In this document: positions 29,209 to 38,906 of the stretch, piece by piece | How the letters are laid out: every line of letters starts with the position of its first letter | Position numbering within the stretch: position 1 is the stretch's first letter | Assembly: GCA_965200825.1 (NCBI GenBank) | Contig: OZ241385.1 | Coordinates: forward strand, 992,001-1,056,000 | Length of the DNA: 64,000 nt | Reading direction: 5' to 3' | Origin: Bin80 sp026709335 | Lineage (GTDB): Bacteria > Bacteroidota > Rhodothermia > Rhodothermales > Bin80 | Made by a program: the position numbers and the translations under genes | The notes under the pieces: model-generated | What the model was told of the DNA's origin: nothing | The model's database searches: none | Seen by the model: the letters and a program-made list of their open reading frames with translations, nothing else

Positions 29209-31692
29209 ATGGGCACAACCAAAAAAGCATCACATTCATTGCAGATTCAGCGCACTTGGTGGTCTGCACAGTCTCCGGTTTTGCAGCATGTACTGTGCTT
29301 AGTGACACTGTTAATAGTCGCTGTGTATTTTTCATGGGCGACTCTATTCAGTGGTCAAAGCCTTGTAGGCGGGGATACGGTTGAGTGGAGAGCAGTCGCT
29401 CAGAGTATGCTTGAGTATCGTGAAGAAACGGGTGAAGAGCCCCTCTGGGCTACAAATGTCTTTGCAGGCATGCCCGGTTATATCATCAGTAGCCCATCAC
29501 TCGTACCCCAAATAGATGACTTACCACGTGCTTTACGCAAAATTTCTTGGCCTTTTTCACATGTGATTTTTCTACTGACCGGTGGATACTTGCTGGTTTG
29601 GTACCTAACACGCGATCCGCTGAGCTCGCTGTTAGCAGCATGTGCATATGGAATGACCACGTATTTGCCTGTCATTCTGATCGCGGGTCACAACACCAAA
29701 TTCGTAGCACTGGCCTTTGCTCCCTGGCTCCTTTTAGCGTTTGCATATGGAATCCGAAAACCCAATCTAATTGCCAGTCTTCTATTCACAATTGCCTTGG
29801 CAGTCAACTTGAGGGCAGGACATGTGCAAATTACCTACTACCTCACGTTCCTGATTTTTGTATGGTGGATCGTGCTACTTTTTCAGGCATATCGCCACAA
29901 GGAATTATCGATTTTTTTCAAATCCACAGGGCTGTTGGCCATAGGCTGTGTATTGGCTCTTTTAATGGTATCTGAATTTTACTGGCCAACACTCGAGTAT
30001 AAGGAATACAGTATTAGGGGGACATCACAAGGCGGCGCAGAAGGGGGGCTGAGTTGGGAGTATGCAATGGGATGGAGTCAAAGCCCTGGCGAACTTTTGA
30101 CCTTGTTGGTTGCTGATGCCTATGGAGGAGCCAGACATTATTGGGGATCCAAACCATTTACGGGGGGACCTCACTACACGGGTAGCATAGTATTAATTCT
30201 TGCGGTTATAGCACTCTGGCGTACTCGGTCACGTACCACAGTAGCTCTTGGGATTGCAAGTAGCCTAATGGTGCTATTCTCGCTCGGAAGGCATTTCGAA
30301 GTCTTGAATCGCCTTATGTTCAATTATTTCCCTTTGTTTGACGCATTTAGAACGCCGGAAACATGGCTGATTACAGTGGCTCTAGCTCTAGCGATACTTG
30401 CTGGAATAGGGTTAAACTATATTATTCGCCGTGAAGCTTCATTTGAAGCAGAACGTATTAAATGGCGTTCAGTGTATGTGATCCTTGGCATAACTGGAGG
30501 TCTTATATTGCTACTAATGGTAGCGGGAGAATCATTGCTTGATTTTGAACGTGAAGGAGAATTTGATCAAGTTGTTGCCTACGTAGCTCAATCTGCCCAG
30601 CGGAGCCCCAATGATCCCCAAGTCCAAGCCGCCGCTCGACAGGTTCTTGTCGAACAGGTTCTGCCTCCACGCATAGATGCATTTGCAGGTGATGTGAGGA
30701 AATCTTTCCTTTTTGTTCTATTAGCCAGTATTGCATTTATTGCTGTTCAGCGCAGGATCATACCCGGCTGGATATTACAGATGTTCTTGGCACTTCTCGT
30801 TGTGTTAGACCTTGGAGGTGTTGCGAAAAGATATATTAACACTGACAATCTCAGCGCATCCAAGTATTCTGCCCAACGTATAGAGACGCTTGATGTAGAC
30901 GAATATGTACTTCAGAAGGATGGGCAGTTCCGAGTTCTTTCCCTGGAACGTCTTAATCAGACAGCACTCTCTCGACCATCATTCCATCATGAGTCGCTTG
31001 GAGGATACAGCGCTGCTAAATTGCGAGTGTATCAGGATTTTCTTGATAAGATCCTTTTTATCCCAAATACCGGAATGCCAAACGAAAATGCACTGGATAT
31101 GATGAATGTTCGATTCATATTCTCTCAGACCCCAATTGCAGGGGCGCTTGATGTGGAATATGGTGCGGAATCAGGGTTGACAATTTATGAGAATTTGGAT
31201 GTTCTTCCTCGAGCATACTTTGTAGGAGAGATTGAAGTGATTCAAGATTCTGAAGCAACTATGCGTCGTCTTCAGCAAACTGATTTTGATCCAGCAAAAA
31301 AGGCTTTACTCGCAAGTCCAATTGAAGCTGAAGTGACCCCAATAGATTCATCCAGTATTGTTGCAGTGAACTCAATTGATCATGGGCCTAGACGTATTTC
31401 ATTTGAGGTAGAAACGGATGCTCCACGCCTGTTGGTAGTTAGCGAGATTTACTATCCCGAGGGATGGAGTGCTACGATCGACGGAGAAAGTGCTCCAATC
31501 CATAGAGCAAATTATTTATTGAGAGCTGTGGAGATCCCTGCAGGAAAACATACGCTTGAAATGACATTCAATCCTGTCAGTTACATTTGGGGGAAAAGAT
31601 TGAGTCTGATTTCTACGATTTTGGTTTACGGGCTAACCTTTACTTTGATAGCAGTTCGCGTATATGGTTATTCTCAAAGAAAGCGAAGATAG
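29209..31692 (+). CDS. YfhO-family polytopic membrane protein
   Basis: An 827-residue protein with about 12 membrane helices and a C-terminal extracytoplasmic part. The first helix is followed by GGDTVEWRAVAQSMLEYREE and a FAGMPGYIIS segment, the conserved region of YfhO and related GT-C-like glycosyltransferases. The C-terminus has ISEIYYPEGW-type text (VSEIYYPEGWSATIDGE), also typical of the family. YfhO members are linked to glycosylation of wall polymers in Firmicutes; the substrate here is unknown. Two glycosyltransferases and a UDP-GlcNAc epimerase follow in the same direction, supporting a role in envelope glycan assembly. Confidence 0.82.
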   Translation: MGTTKKASHSLQIQRTWWSAQSPVLQHVLCLVTLLIVAVYFSWATLFSGQSLVGGDTVEWRAVAQSMLEYREETGEEPLWATNVFAGMPGYIISSPSLVPQIDDLPRALRKISWPFSHVIFLLTGGYLLVWYLTRDPLSSLLAACAYGMTTYLPVILIAGHNTKFVALAFAPWLLLAFAYGIRKPNLIASLLFTIALAVNLRAGHVQITYYLTFLIFVWWIVLLFQAYRHKELSIFFKSTGLLAIGCVLALLMVSEFYWPTLEYKEYSIRGTSQGGAEGGLSWEYAMGWSQSPGELLTLLVADAYGGARHYWGSKPFTGGPHYTGSIVLILAVIALWRTRSRTTVALGIASSLMVLFSLGRHFEVLNRLMFNYFPLFDAFRTPETWLITVALALAILAGIGLNYIIRREASFEAERIKWRSVYVILGITGGLILLLMVAGESLLDFEREGEFDQVVAYVAQSAQRSPNDPQVQAAARQVLVEQVLPPRIDAFAGDVRKSFLFVLLASIAFIAVQRRIIPGWILQMFLALLVVLDLGGVAKRYINTDNLSASKYSAQRIETLDVDEYVLQKDGQFRVLSLERLNQTALSRPSFHHESLGGYSAAKLRVYQDFLDKILFIPNTGMPNENALDMMNVRFIFSQTPIAGALDVEYGAESGLTIYENLDVLPRAYFVGEIEVIQDSEATMRRLQQTDFDPAKKALLASPIEAEVTPIDSSSIVAVNSIDHGPRRISFEVETDAPRLLVVSEIYYPEGWSATIDGESAPIHRANYLLRAVEIPAGKHTLEMTFNPVSYIWGKRLSLISTILVYGLTFTLIAVRVYGYSQRKRR

Positions 31693-31735
31693 GGATCGAT
31701 AGTGCTCAGTCTCACGTTGTAAACAGGAGGAGGTA

Positions 31736-33031
31736 GTGAAGCGCATTCTTTTGATCAGTTATTATTTTCCCCCTTCTGGTGGACCTGGTGTGCAAAGGAT
31801 GCTGAAGTTTGCGCGCTACATGCCTATGTATGGATGGATGCCAACAGTATTGACAGTTGATCCCAAATATGCGGCATTCCCATCAATTGATCAATCGCTA
31901 CTCCGAGAGATTCCATCCGAAGTTGAGGTTGTACAGACCAAAGCATGGGATCCCTTCAGTTTGTATGGTCGATTTCAAGGAAAAAAAAGAGACGAAGTTA
32001 TCGAAGTCGGGTATGTTGATGGAAAATCAGGATTCAAACGCATTGCTCGGTGGCTGAGAGGGAATATCTTTCTCCCTGATGCACGGGTAGGATGGGTTCC
32101 TTTTGCCAGTCGAGCAGCTCGAAAGCTCTTACGGAAGTACAAATTTGATGCCATTATGAGTTCCGGGCCGCCACATTCAAGCCACCTAATTGGTATGACA
32201 GCACAAAAAACTTCGGGATTGCCTTGGGTAGTAGATATGCGGGATCCTTGGGTTGAAATCTATTACACTGACCAGATGCACGAGAGCTGGATAGCACGAA
32301 AACTTCAAGCACATTTGGAAAAAAAGGTTTTGACTACAGCCAATGGGGTGATTTCTGTGAGCAAACATGTTGGTACGGGACTCAAGCGTCGCGTTGCTAT
32401 GCAATATTATGAGACAATTCCTAATGGATATGACCCAGCTGATATACCACAGCATAGTGTATCTTTCGAGGGGAAAAGTGAATTTATAGTTGCGCATTTT
32501 GGAACCTACAATTTTCGCCGACACTCTGAGGCATTCGTGCTAGCACTTCAGAAATTACAAGCCATCACTCCGGTTGAGATTCATCTTGTGGGAAAAGTTG
32601 AATCCGAAATATTGGATACATATCGACTAAGAGGAATCCCTGTCAAAGGAGTCGATTATCTTCCACATGGTGAGGCTATCGCCTATATGCAGTCTGTAAA
32701 TATTCTGTTACTTTCGTTACCATATATGTATAGTCACAGCACCACAGGGATCGTTTCTGGGAAAGTTTTTGAATATATATCTGCCCGGCGGCCGATTTTG
32801 GCATTAGGGCCAACAGAAGGAGATCTTGCTGACCTTCTAGAACAGACTCATGCAGGAAATATCTTTGATCATGATGATCAGGAAGGTATTTATATATTTT
32901 TGAATGAATGCCTTAAATCCAGAGGAAAGCCTTGGAAAATCAATGATGAAGCCTTAATCAAATACGAACGCCCCCGCCTGACAGAGCGACTCGCACGTGT
33001 ACTAGAGCGTTTCTCTCCATCAAATTCATAA
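31736..33031 (+). CDS. glycosyltransferase family 4
   Basis: A 431-residue GT-B glycosyltransferase. The start is the GTG at 31736, fixed by a strong AGGAGG five bases upstream. The N-terminus ISYYFPPSGGPGVQRMLKF is the usual glycine-rich opening. A segment DMRDPWVEIYY and the C-terminal FEYISARRPILALGP give the GT4-like donor-binding pattern. It probably adds a sugar to a lipid-linked or surface glycan. The UDP-GlcNAc epimerase gene starts seven bases downstream. Confidence 0.87.
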   Translation: MKRILLISYYFPPSGGPGVQRMLKFARYMPMYGWMPTVLTVDPKYAAFPSIDQSLLREIPSEVEVVQTKAWDPFSLYGRFQGKKRDEVIEVGYVDGKSGFKRIARWLRGNIFLPDARVGWVPFASRAARKLLRKYKFDAIMSSGPPHSSHLIGMTAQKTSGLPWVVDMRDPWVEIYYTDQMHESWIARKLQAHLEKKVLTTANGVISVSKHVGTGLKRRVAMQYYETIPNGYDPADIPQHSVSFEGKSEFIVAHFGTYNFRRHSEAFVLALQKLQAITPVEIHLVGKVESEILDTYRLRGIPVKGVDYLPHGEAIAYMQSVNILLLSLPYMYSHSTTGIVSGKVFEYISARRPILALGPTEGDLADLLEQTHAGNIFDHDDQEGIYIFLNECLKSRGKPWKINDEALIKYERPRLTERLARVLERFSPSNS

Positions 33032-33038
33032 ACGAAGC

Positions 33039-34094
33039 ATGCATGTCTGTACATTAGTTGGGGCGCGCCCACAATTTATAAAAGCGGCGGCCGTCAGTCC
33101 AGCATTAAAAGAGGCTGGAATCAAGGAGACGCTGGTTCATTCAGGGCAACACTATGATAAGCTACTCAGTCAAGTCTTTTTTGATGAGCTTGGCGTTCCC
33201 GCACCCGTTGTAAATTTAGAAACTGGATCTGGATCTCATGCCACGCAGACCGGATACATAATGGTAAGACTAGAGAAGTTTATTAATGAAACCGGTCCTT
33301 ATGACGCAGTTATCGTCTATGGAGACACAAACACCACACTTGCCGGAGCGTTGGTTGCTGCTAAAGGAAATATTCCACTTGCGCATGTTGAGTCAGGAAT
33401 GCGCAGTTTCAACCAGTTGATGCCTGAGGAAATCAATCGAATTGTAACTGATCGCTTATCAAAATGGTTGTTTGCTCCCACCGAAATTGCAACCCAGAAT
33501 TTGAAACAGGAAGGGCTAGAAGAAAATACGATTTTAGTCGGAGATGTCATGCTAGATGCCACGCATATGTTTGTTGAACGTGCCCAGGAGTTGTATCCAC
33601 TTGAGTCTGTGACTCGACATCATCCGCGTGAATACTTCCTTTCAACTATACATCGTCCGTCTAATACGGATAATGAAGAGAATCTTCGGGGTATTTTTGA
33701 TGCTTTTGGCCAATTACCCTTACCCGTTGTCTTACCGCTTCATCCACGAACCAAAGCGGTGCTTACAGGCATAACTATTCCTGATAATGTGGAGGTTACA
33801 CGACCTGCCAGCTACTTAGAAATGTTAACACTTACACTGAATGCAAATCGTGTAATTACCGACAGTGGAGGACTCCAGAAAGAAGCGTATTGGTTTGGAG
33901 TACCCTGTATCATCCTACGTGAGGAGACAGAATATCCAGAGATGTTCAAAAATAACTGGAGTATCTGTACAGGTGCAAATGAGCAATCCATTGTATCTGC
34001 AACAATAGTGAAACCGAGTGGACCACAATGTCGACTTGGAGAAGGTCCTGAAGGGTATGCCTCTGCAATGATTGCTCGTTCCCTTGCAGGATGA
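33039..34094 (+). CDS. wecB: UDP-N-acetylglucosamine 2-epimerase (non-hydrolysing)
   Basis: A 351-residue cytosolic enzyme that interconverts UDP-GlcNAc and UDP-ManNAc for surface polysaccharides. The conserved blocks are all present: VGARPQFIKAAAVSPAL, VHSGQHYD, VESGMRSFNQLMPEEINRI, STIHRPSNTDNEENL and TDSGGLQKEAYWFGVPC. Length is slightly short for the family (~370) but nothing catalytic is missing. It sits between two GT4 genes, so UDP-ManNAc or a derivative is a plausible building block of the local glycan (inference). Confidence 0.93.
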   Translation: MHVCTLVGARPQFIKAAAVSPALKEAGIKETLVHSGQHYDKLLSQVFFDELGVPAPVVNLETGSGSHATQTGYIMVRLEKFINETGPYDAVIVYGDTNTTLAGALVAAKGNIPLAHVESGMRSFNQLMPEEINRIVTDRLSKWLFAPTEIATQNLKQEGLEENTILVGDVMLDATHMFVERAQELYPLESVTRHHPREYFLSTIHRPSNTDNEENLRGIFDAFGQLPLPVVLPLHPRTKAVLTGITIPDNVEVTRPASYLEMLTLTLNANRVITDSGGLQKEAYWFGVPCIILREETEYPEMFKNNWSICTGANEQSIVSATIVKPSGPQCRLGEGPEGYASAMIARSLAG

Positions 34095-34254
34095 AAGTGC
34101 AGGAAGTAGAATGTCTAAAGTTAACTAAATTAAGTTGAAGATAACTCTAGTTCTATACAGTGAAATTTCTGGAATAAAGAAAATACAGGGCCAATACATG
34201 CCCTGTATGCGGCTACTCGTAAAGTATATCTGGACACTAACACAGTTTGCATGA

Positions 34255-35514
34255 ATGATTTTCCCATCTGAACTTGATCTAACAGAATCTCCCAAGACAT
34301 TTCGCATCCTGATGGTTTTGGATCAGTCATTCCCACCGGATATCCGGGTAGAAAATGAAGCTACTTCCTTAGTCAAGGCTGGATTTGAGGTCACTTTACT
34401 CGTTCTGGCTCCTGACATTCGGCAATCGACAGAGAAATACAAAGGATTTACGATTATACGTAAGCATGTACCCCAAAAATTATGTAATTGGATGCGCGGG
34501 CTTTCTGGTGCGTTCCCTATTCTTTCTTGGTTCATTACATGTCAGATCCAAAAGCTCCATAAGCATTATTCTTTTGATGTGATTCATGCACACGACCTTT
34601 ACATGTGTGGTGGTGCACTTAAGGCGGGCGAACGTGTTGGAATACCCGTGGTCGCTGACTTACACGAAGTATGGGTTTCTGTTCTCACACAATATACATG
34701 GAGTACACGATTTCCTGGGAAACTGTTCATCAACATCCGCAGATGGAAGACGTTGGAGAAAATATGGGCGAGTAAAGCTACAAAGGTTGTTGTAATTACA
34801 GAGGACATGGCAACCCGATATATTCAATTGGGTTGTTCGACCAAGGATGTATGTGTTTTGCCAAATACCGTCAACATTGAAACTTTTGATAACTATCCCG
34901 TGAAAGATGTGATTATTCAAACACATCAATCGGAGTTTACACTCGTGTACGCAGGGACCATCAATCCGCATCGGGGGCTTGGTTTTCTCCTTGACGTCAT
35001 ACCATTAGTACTTTCGCATTGTAGCGTACGGCTCGTAATTGTGGGCGACGGCAGAATTAGGCCAGAATTGGAGGCTCAGGCCAAATCGCTAGGAATCTTG
35101 GATCACGTCATTTTTGAAGGCTGGAAGCCACAGGCCGAAATCAAGAGTTACATTCTATCAAGTGATGCATGTTTACTTCCACTCTTAAAATGTGAGCACA
35201 CGGACACGATAGTTCCCCACAAGTTGTTTCACTATATGTATCTGAAACGCTCTCTAATTACTACAGACTGCACCTACATCAAACATATTGTAGAAACTAC
35301 CGAGTGTGGGTTGGTCGTGCCTTATGGTGATCATAAAGCAATGGCTTCCAGTATCATTGAATTGTACAATCACCCTGAACGCCGAAAACAAATGGGGGCA
35401 AATGGCCACCGAGCTGTTTTGGAGCGCTATAACTGGGGACACTCGGTGCAGTCGCTAATTCAAATGTATCGGTCCATGGCAGAGGAATCACGAAGAGAAA
35501 CGGGTTCAGGCTGA
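34255..35514 (+). CDS. glycosyltransferase family 4
   Basis: A 419-residue GT-B enzyme. It opens with LMVLDQSFPPDIRVENEATSL, the acceptor-side loop common in this subgroup, and has IHAHDLYMCGGAL and DLHEVW in the first domain. The second domain has LVYAGTINPHRGLGFLLDVI, LVIVGDGRIRPELEA and the ETTECGLVVPYGD region of the GT4 donor site. Substrate unknown. It follows wecB after a 160-base gap and may have its own promoter. Confidence 0.87.
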   Translation: MIFPSELDLTESPKTFRILMVLDQSFPPDIRVENEATSLVKAGFEVTLLVLAPDIRQSTEKYKGFTIIRKHVPQKLCNWMRGLSGAFPILSWFITCQIQKLHKHYSFDVIHAHDLYMCGGALKAGERVGIPVVADLHEVWVSVLTQYTWSTRFPGKLFINIRRWKTLEKIWASKATKVVVITEDMATRYIQLGCSTKDVCVLPNTVNIETFDNYPVKDVIIQTHQSEFTLVYAGTINPHRGLGFLLDVIPLVLSHCSVRLVIVGDGRIRPELEAQAKSLGILDHVIFEGWKPQAEIKSYILSSDACLLPLLKCEHTDTIVPHKLFHYMYLKRSLITTDCTYIKHIVETTECGLVVPYGDHKAMASSIIELYNHPERRKQMGANGHRAVLERYNWGHSVQSLIQMYRSMAEESRRETGSG

Positions 35515-35746
35515 GTACCCGGTGATTCGCCTGTGATAACTCTCAATACCCCAAAGGCAGTCTGGCAATAATCCGTTTAAAGTTCTCAGTTGTGTCTACT
35601 ATCGAAGGGAGTATATGTCAATATTACCGTAGTGTTCTGGATAAACCAATTTCTCCCGGGAGAGCTTTGGAAGCATATTTTTGTTCAGGAAAAAGAAATT
35701 TTTGACTAACTTCCTATTCTGAGAGGTTTTTAAGATTTATCATCCG

Positions 35747-36787
35747 ATGCAAAGCAAATTGGAAGATTTCTGGCGTGGCGCCCGGTGGATCATCTTGGGG
35801 GATCAATCAACAGTAAGTGATCCTAACAAGCCTACTGGAATTCGAAGGCGAGCAATGCTCTTCAGCTTGATTGCGTCAATCCTGATTTGGCTAATGCTCA
35901 GTCTTTCAGAGAATTATTATTTACCCGTCGAGTATACTACTTGTGCCACTCAAACTCAAGAAATATCTTCCGCGTGTATTTCTGGGATCGACGAAGATTC
36001 AGTGCTGTCTAACCCTCTACCTGAAACGATTCGTGCAACTTTATATGGTCCGGGGATCAGTCTGCTTGTGCAACGTTTTCGTGCACGTTACTTGAGTAGC
36101 CCCATAACATTCAGTCCAGATGCAGGAATGCTTGACACCCAATTACTGCTTAGAATCCCAGAAGAGCTGAGCATAGAAAGCATCTTTCCAGAGAAAATTT
36201 ATTTCCAGAAAGAAGCGAAAATAGAGCGACGCATTCCTATTGAATCTCGTGTTACATTTGTGTCTCAGCCACCGCATTTTTTCGTTGGAGAACACCAGTT
36301 AAATCCTGATACAATTCTGGTTTCTGGTCCAACTTCAATTGTAAGTCAAATCACTTCATGGCCTACAGAGGCAGACACCGTAGTCGGAGCCAGCGATACC
36401 GTATATTATGAGGTTACCTTAGTAGATTCACTCTCAGGTTGGATTAGAAAAGAAACAAACAATACGGTGGTTCGCAAATTTGCGCCACAATACACAGAAG
36501 GTCAAATCGAACAAGTCAGGGTTGAGATTCAAGGATTATCAAATGCTAATAATACAGTTCAACTTGAACCTAGGTTTGTAACAATCACATATCAGGTCCC
36601 CTTGGAAAAATTCCACGAGGCTAGGCAATCTCAAGTGATTCGTGCATTTGTTTCTTATACCCAAATCTATAGTGATACAACAGGGCGTGTAGAACCAAGA
36701 ATAGAATATCCACCAGAATTAATGTTACGTCAGGTGACGCTTTCTCCAAATCGCCTCCGATACTATATGAACATCGGGGCACAGTGA
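35747..36787 (+). CDS. YbbR-like domain protein
   Basis: A 346-residue protein with one membrane helix near residues 36-52 (LFSLIASILIWLMLSLSE) and an extracytoplasmic part of beta-rich repeats. Segments such as ETIRATLYGPG and ILVSGPTSIVSQITSWPTEAD resemble YbbR repeats, as in the CdaR regulator of diadenylate cyclase and in shorter Bacteroidota YbbR proteins. No cdaA is next to it, so regulation of c-di-AMP is not shown. Its end overlaps the next gene by four bases (GTGA). Confidence 0.6.
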   Translation: MQSKLEDFWRGARWIILGDQSTVSDPNKPTGIRRRAMLFSLIASILIWLMLSLSENYYLPVEYTTCATQTQEISSACISGIDEDSVLSNPLPETIRATLYGPGISLLVQRFRARYLSSPITFSPDAGMLDTQLLLRIPEELSIESIFPEKIYFQKEAKIERRIPIESRVTFVSQPPHFFVGEHQLNPDTILVSGPTSIVSQITSWPTEADTVVGASDTVYYEVTLVDSLSGWIRKETNNTVVRKFAPQYTEGQIEQVRVEIQGLSNANNTVQLEPRFVTITYQVPLEKFHEARQSQVIRAFVSYTQIYSDTTGRVEPRIEYPPELMLRQVTLSPNRLRYYMNIGAQ

Positions 36788-37494
36788 CTCTGCGTGGGCA
36801 ACAACGGAGGAAGGCCGTGGTTCAAGTCTTCTATCCGATTGACTCTGATGGTATGGGTTGGCCTCTTTGGCCGAAAAGCAAGGTTCAATACTATGACACC
36901 CCCCAAGGACTTCTTACCGAATCGGGTACTTGGTATAGAACAACTATCGATCTCTTAAACGAATACGCAGCTAAGCTTTTTGAGCACGAGCCGCTGGAGG
37001 TACTTTTAGCACGATCGGATACTTGGCTTCGCTCTTCTCATACGCTATCGCTCTGGCTTCTTGGTTTAGGAGTTTTGTACTATAATCCCTGGCAGTTAGC
37101 AATAGTAGTTCCCTGTTTTTTTCTTGTTTGGCAAATTGTGTGCCCTGCGTTGGTAAGCCGAAGGTTTTCTCCATTATTAAGGGTCATGGATGCAGTGGTA
37201 TTGCAGGCAATTCTCTACGCTGGGACGATGACCTCTTTAGCTATATCCAGTCAATATCAAGCTCTCGTAGTTGGACTGGGAGGATTTATCTTTATTCGGT
37301 GGGGGGTGTTAGCATATATCATGAGGCCGCTTGTAACACGTTGCTGGAAAGTTATGTATAAACTTCCAGCTTCTGATCATATTTTGAGAGCGTTTATTGT
37401 TCGGAGTGCACTGAATCAAGGTATTGTACTATCTGACTTTAAGGATATTGAACAAAATATCATTCAAAATATGTTAAAGAAGAAGCGTAAATAA
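36784..37494 (+). CDS. membrane protein of unknown function
   Basis: A 236-residue protein that I do not recognise. It starts with a GTG overlapping the YbbR stop. A soluble N-terminal ~95 residues with several Trp is followed by about four hydrophobic helices between residues 100 and 185, and then a basic C-terminus ending KKKRK. The tight coupling to the YbbR-like gene and to menF 14 bases downstream implies co-transcription. No function is proposed. Confidence 0.6.
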   Translation: MTLRGQQRRKAVVQVFYPIDSDGMGWPLWPKSKVQYYDTPQGLLTESGTWYRTTIDLLNEYAAKLFEHEPLEVLLARSDTWLRSSHTLSLWLLGLGVLYYNPWQLAIVVPCFFLVWQIVCPALVSRRFSPLLRVMDAVVLQAILYAGTMTSLAISSQYQALVVGLGGFIFIRWGVLAYIMRPLVTRCWKVMYKLPASDHILRAFIVRSALNQGIVLSDFKDIEQNIIQNMLKKKRK

Positions 37495-37508
37495 GAGGCG
37501 CAGGGTCA

Positions 37509-38906
37509 ATGATAAATCAAGTATGCGCCAACTCAATTCGCGAATTACAAAAACTAGTGCGAGGGGAACTAGAGAAATCGAGTAGATCATCTCGGACGCG
37601 AATTGTGAGAATTTCTATGGAAATAGAAAACCTACTTCCGTTAAATTGGCTGATCTATCGACCGAGAGGAGGACGCATCTATTGGTCCGGGAGAGATTAT
37701 GACATTGAAGTTGCGGCGTTTGGTGAAGCTGATTGCTGGTATTCAACATGCGCAACTGATCTGAAGGAGTTGCGTAGCGGACTCATGGATATGCTAGCGG
37801 ATTGTGAACATGGTGTCAGGTACTATGGGGGGATTCGTTTTGATCTTGATCGGGAGCATGAAGCACACTGGAATTCATTTGGATCTTGGCGATTTGTACT
37901 CCCCAGATTTGAAATTCAGAGGAATTCATCCACTACGCTGATCATATGCAATCTTGTACTTCCCAAAGATCAAGATCAGATAAATTTGATACTCGATGAG
38001 GTTGATGGACTGAACTCTTTGAGTCAGGGAACAAGGCTAATATCTAAGCCGATAGAACGCAGTGTTCGCCCAGGTTTTCAAGAGTGGGAATCGATGGTTA
38101 GCAGTGCACTTCGTAGCTTCCAAACCACACCCTTGGATAAGGTGGTATTGGCCAGAGAGACAGCGATTGATTTTTCCGAGTCATTAGATCCGGTTTCGCT
38201 CATACAGCAACTCAAACTGATAACCCCGAACTGTTTCCATTTTCTGTTTGAGCCAACATTGGGTGAAGCATTCCTAGGCGCTTCACCTGAATTATTATTC
38301 AGGCGGGAAGGGCGGTCCATTGAGAGTGAAGCAGTAGCAGGCACACGACCGCGAGGAGAATCTGATATAGATGATGCGCGGATGATAGATGAATTATATA
38401 GAAGCGCGAAAGAACATCGAGAGCATGAGTTTGTTCGGATTAGTCTGCTGGAAGAAATCTCTAGACTAGCGGCTCATGTAACCATGGATACACAACCTTC
38501 AATTATGCGCTTGGCTTCCGAGAGGCACCTGGTTTCACGTTTACGTGCAATTCTGCTAAAAAAGAATACGAGTCTGGATGTATTGGAAGCAGTACATCCA
38601 TCTCCAGCAGTAGGGGGGTATCCATCAGATCAATCCTTGGATTTTATTAGAGAGCAGGAACCTTTTGACCGGGGTTGGTATGCAGGTCCGGTTGGGTGGA
38701 TTGGTGTCAACGAGGCAGAGTTTGCAGTAGGAATACGTTCAGCTCTTGCATCTGGAACAATGATTCGGCTATACTCTGGTGCAGGAATTGTGCGTGGATC
38801 AAAACCTTTAGACGAATGGAATGAGGTTGAGCACAAGATAAGTGATTTGGCACACGTACTCGGATTATTCTTCTCAGTGGACAAATCAGAATTTGAATAT
38901 GTATGA
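37509..38906 (+). CDS. menF: isochorismate synthase
   Basis: A 465-residue chorismate-using enzyme of the MenF/EntC family, making isochorismate for menaquinone. The C-terminal domain has SPELLFRREGRSIESEAVAGTRPRG, EHEFVRISLLEEI, HPSPAVGGYPSD and YSGAGIVRGSKPLDEWNEVE, with the Glu residues that bind Mg2+. The N-terminal third is more variable, as usual. Its end overlaps menD by four bases (ATGA), so translation is probably coupled. That position favours MenF over a siderophore or salicylate enzyme. Confidence 0.93.
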   Translation: MINQVCANSIRELQKLVRGELEKSSRSSRTRIVRISMEIENLLPLNWLIYRPRGGRIYWSGRDYDIEVAAFGEADCWYSTCATDLKELRSGLMDMLADCEHGVRYYGGIRFDLDREHEAHWNSFGSWRFVLPRFEIQRNSSTTLIICNLVLPKDQDQINLILDEVDGLNSLSQGTRLISKPIERSVRPGFQEWESMVSSALRSFQTTPLDKVVLARETAIDFSESLDPVSLIQQLKLITPNCFHFLFEPTLGEAFLGASPELLFRREGRSIESEAVAGTRPRGESDIDDARMIDELYRSAKEHREHEFVRISLLEEISRLAAHVTMDTQPSIMRLASERHLVSRLRAILLKKNTSLDVLEAVHPSPAVGGYPSDQSLDFIREQEPFDRGWYAGPVGWIGVNEAEFAVGIRSALASGTMIRLYSGAGIVRGSKPLDEWNEVEHKISDLAHVLGLFFSVDKSEFEYV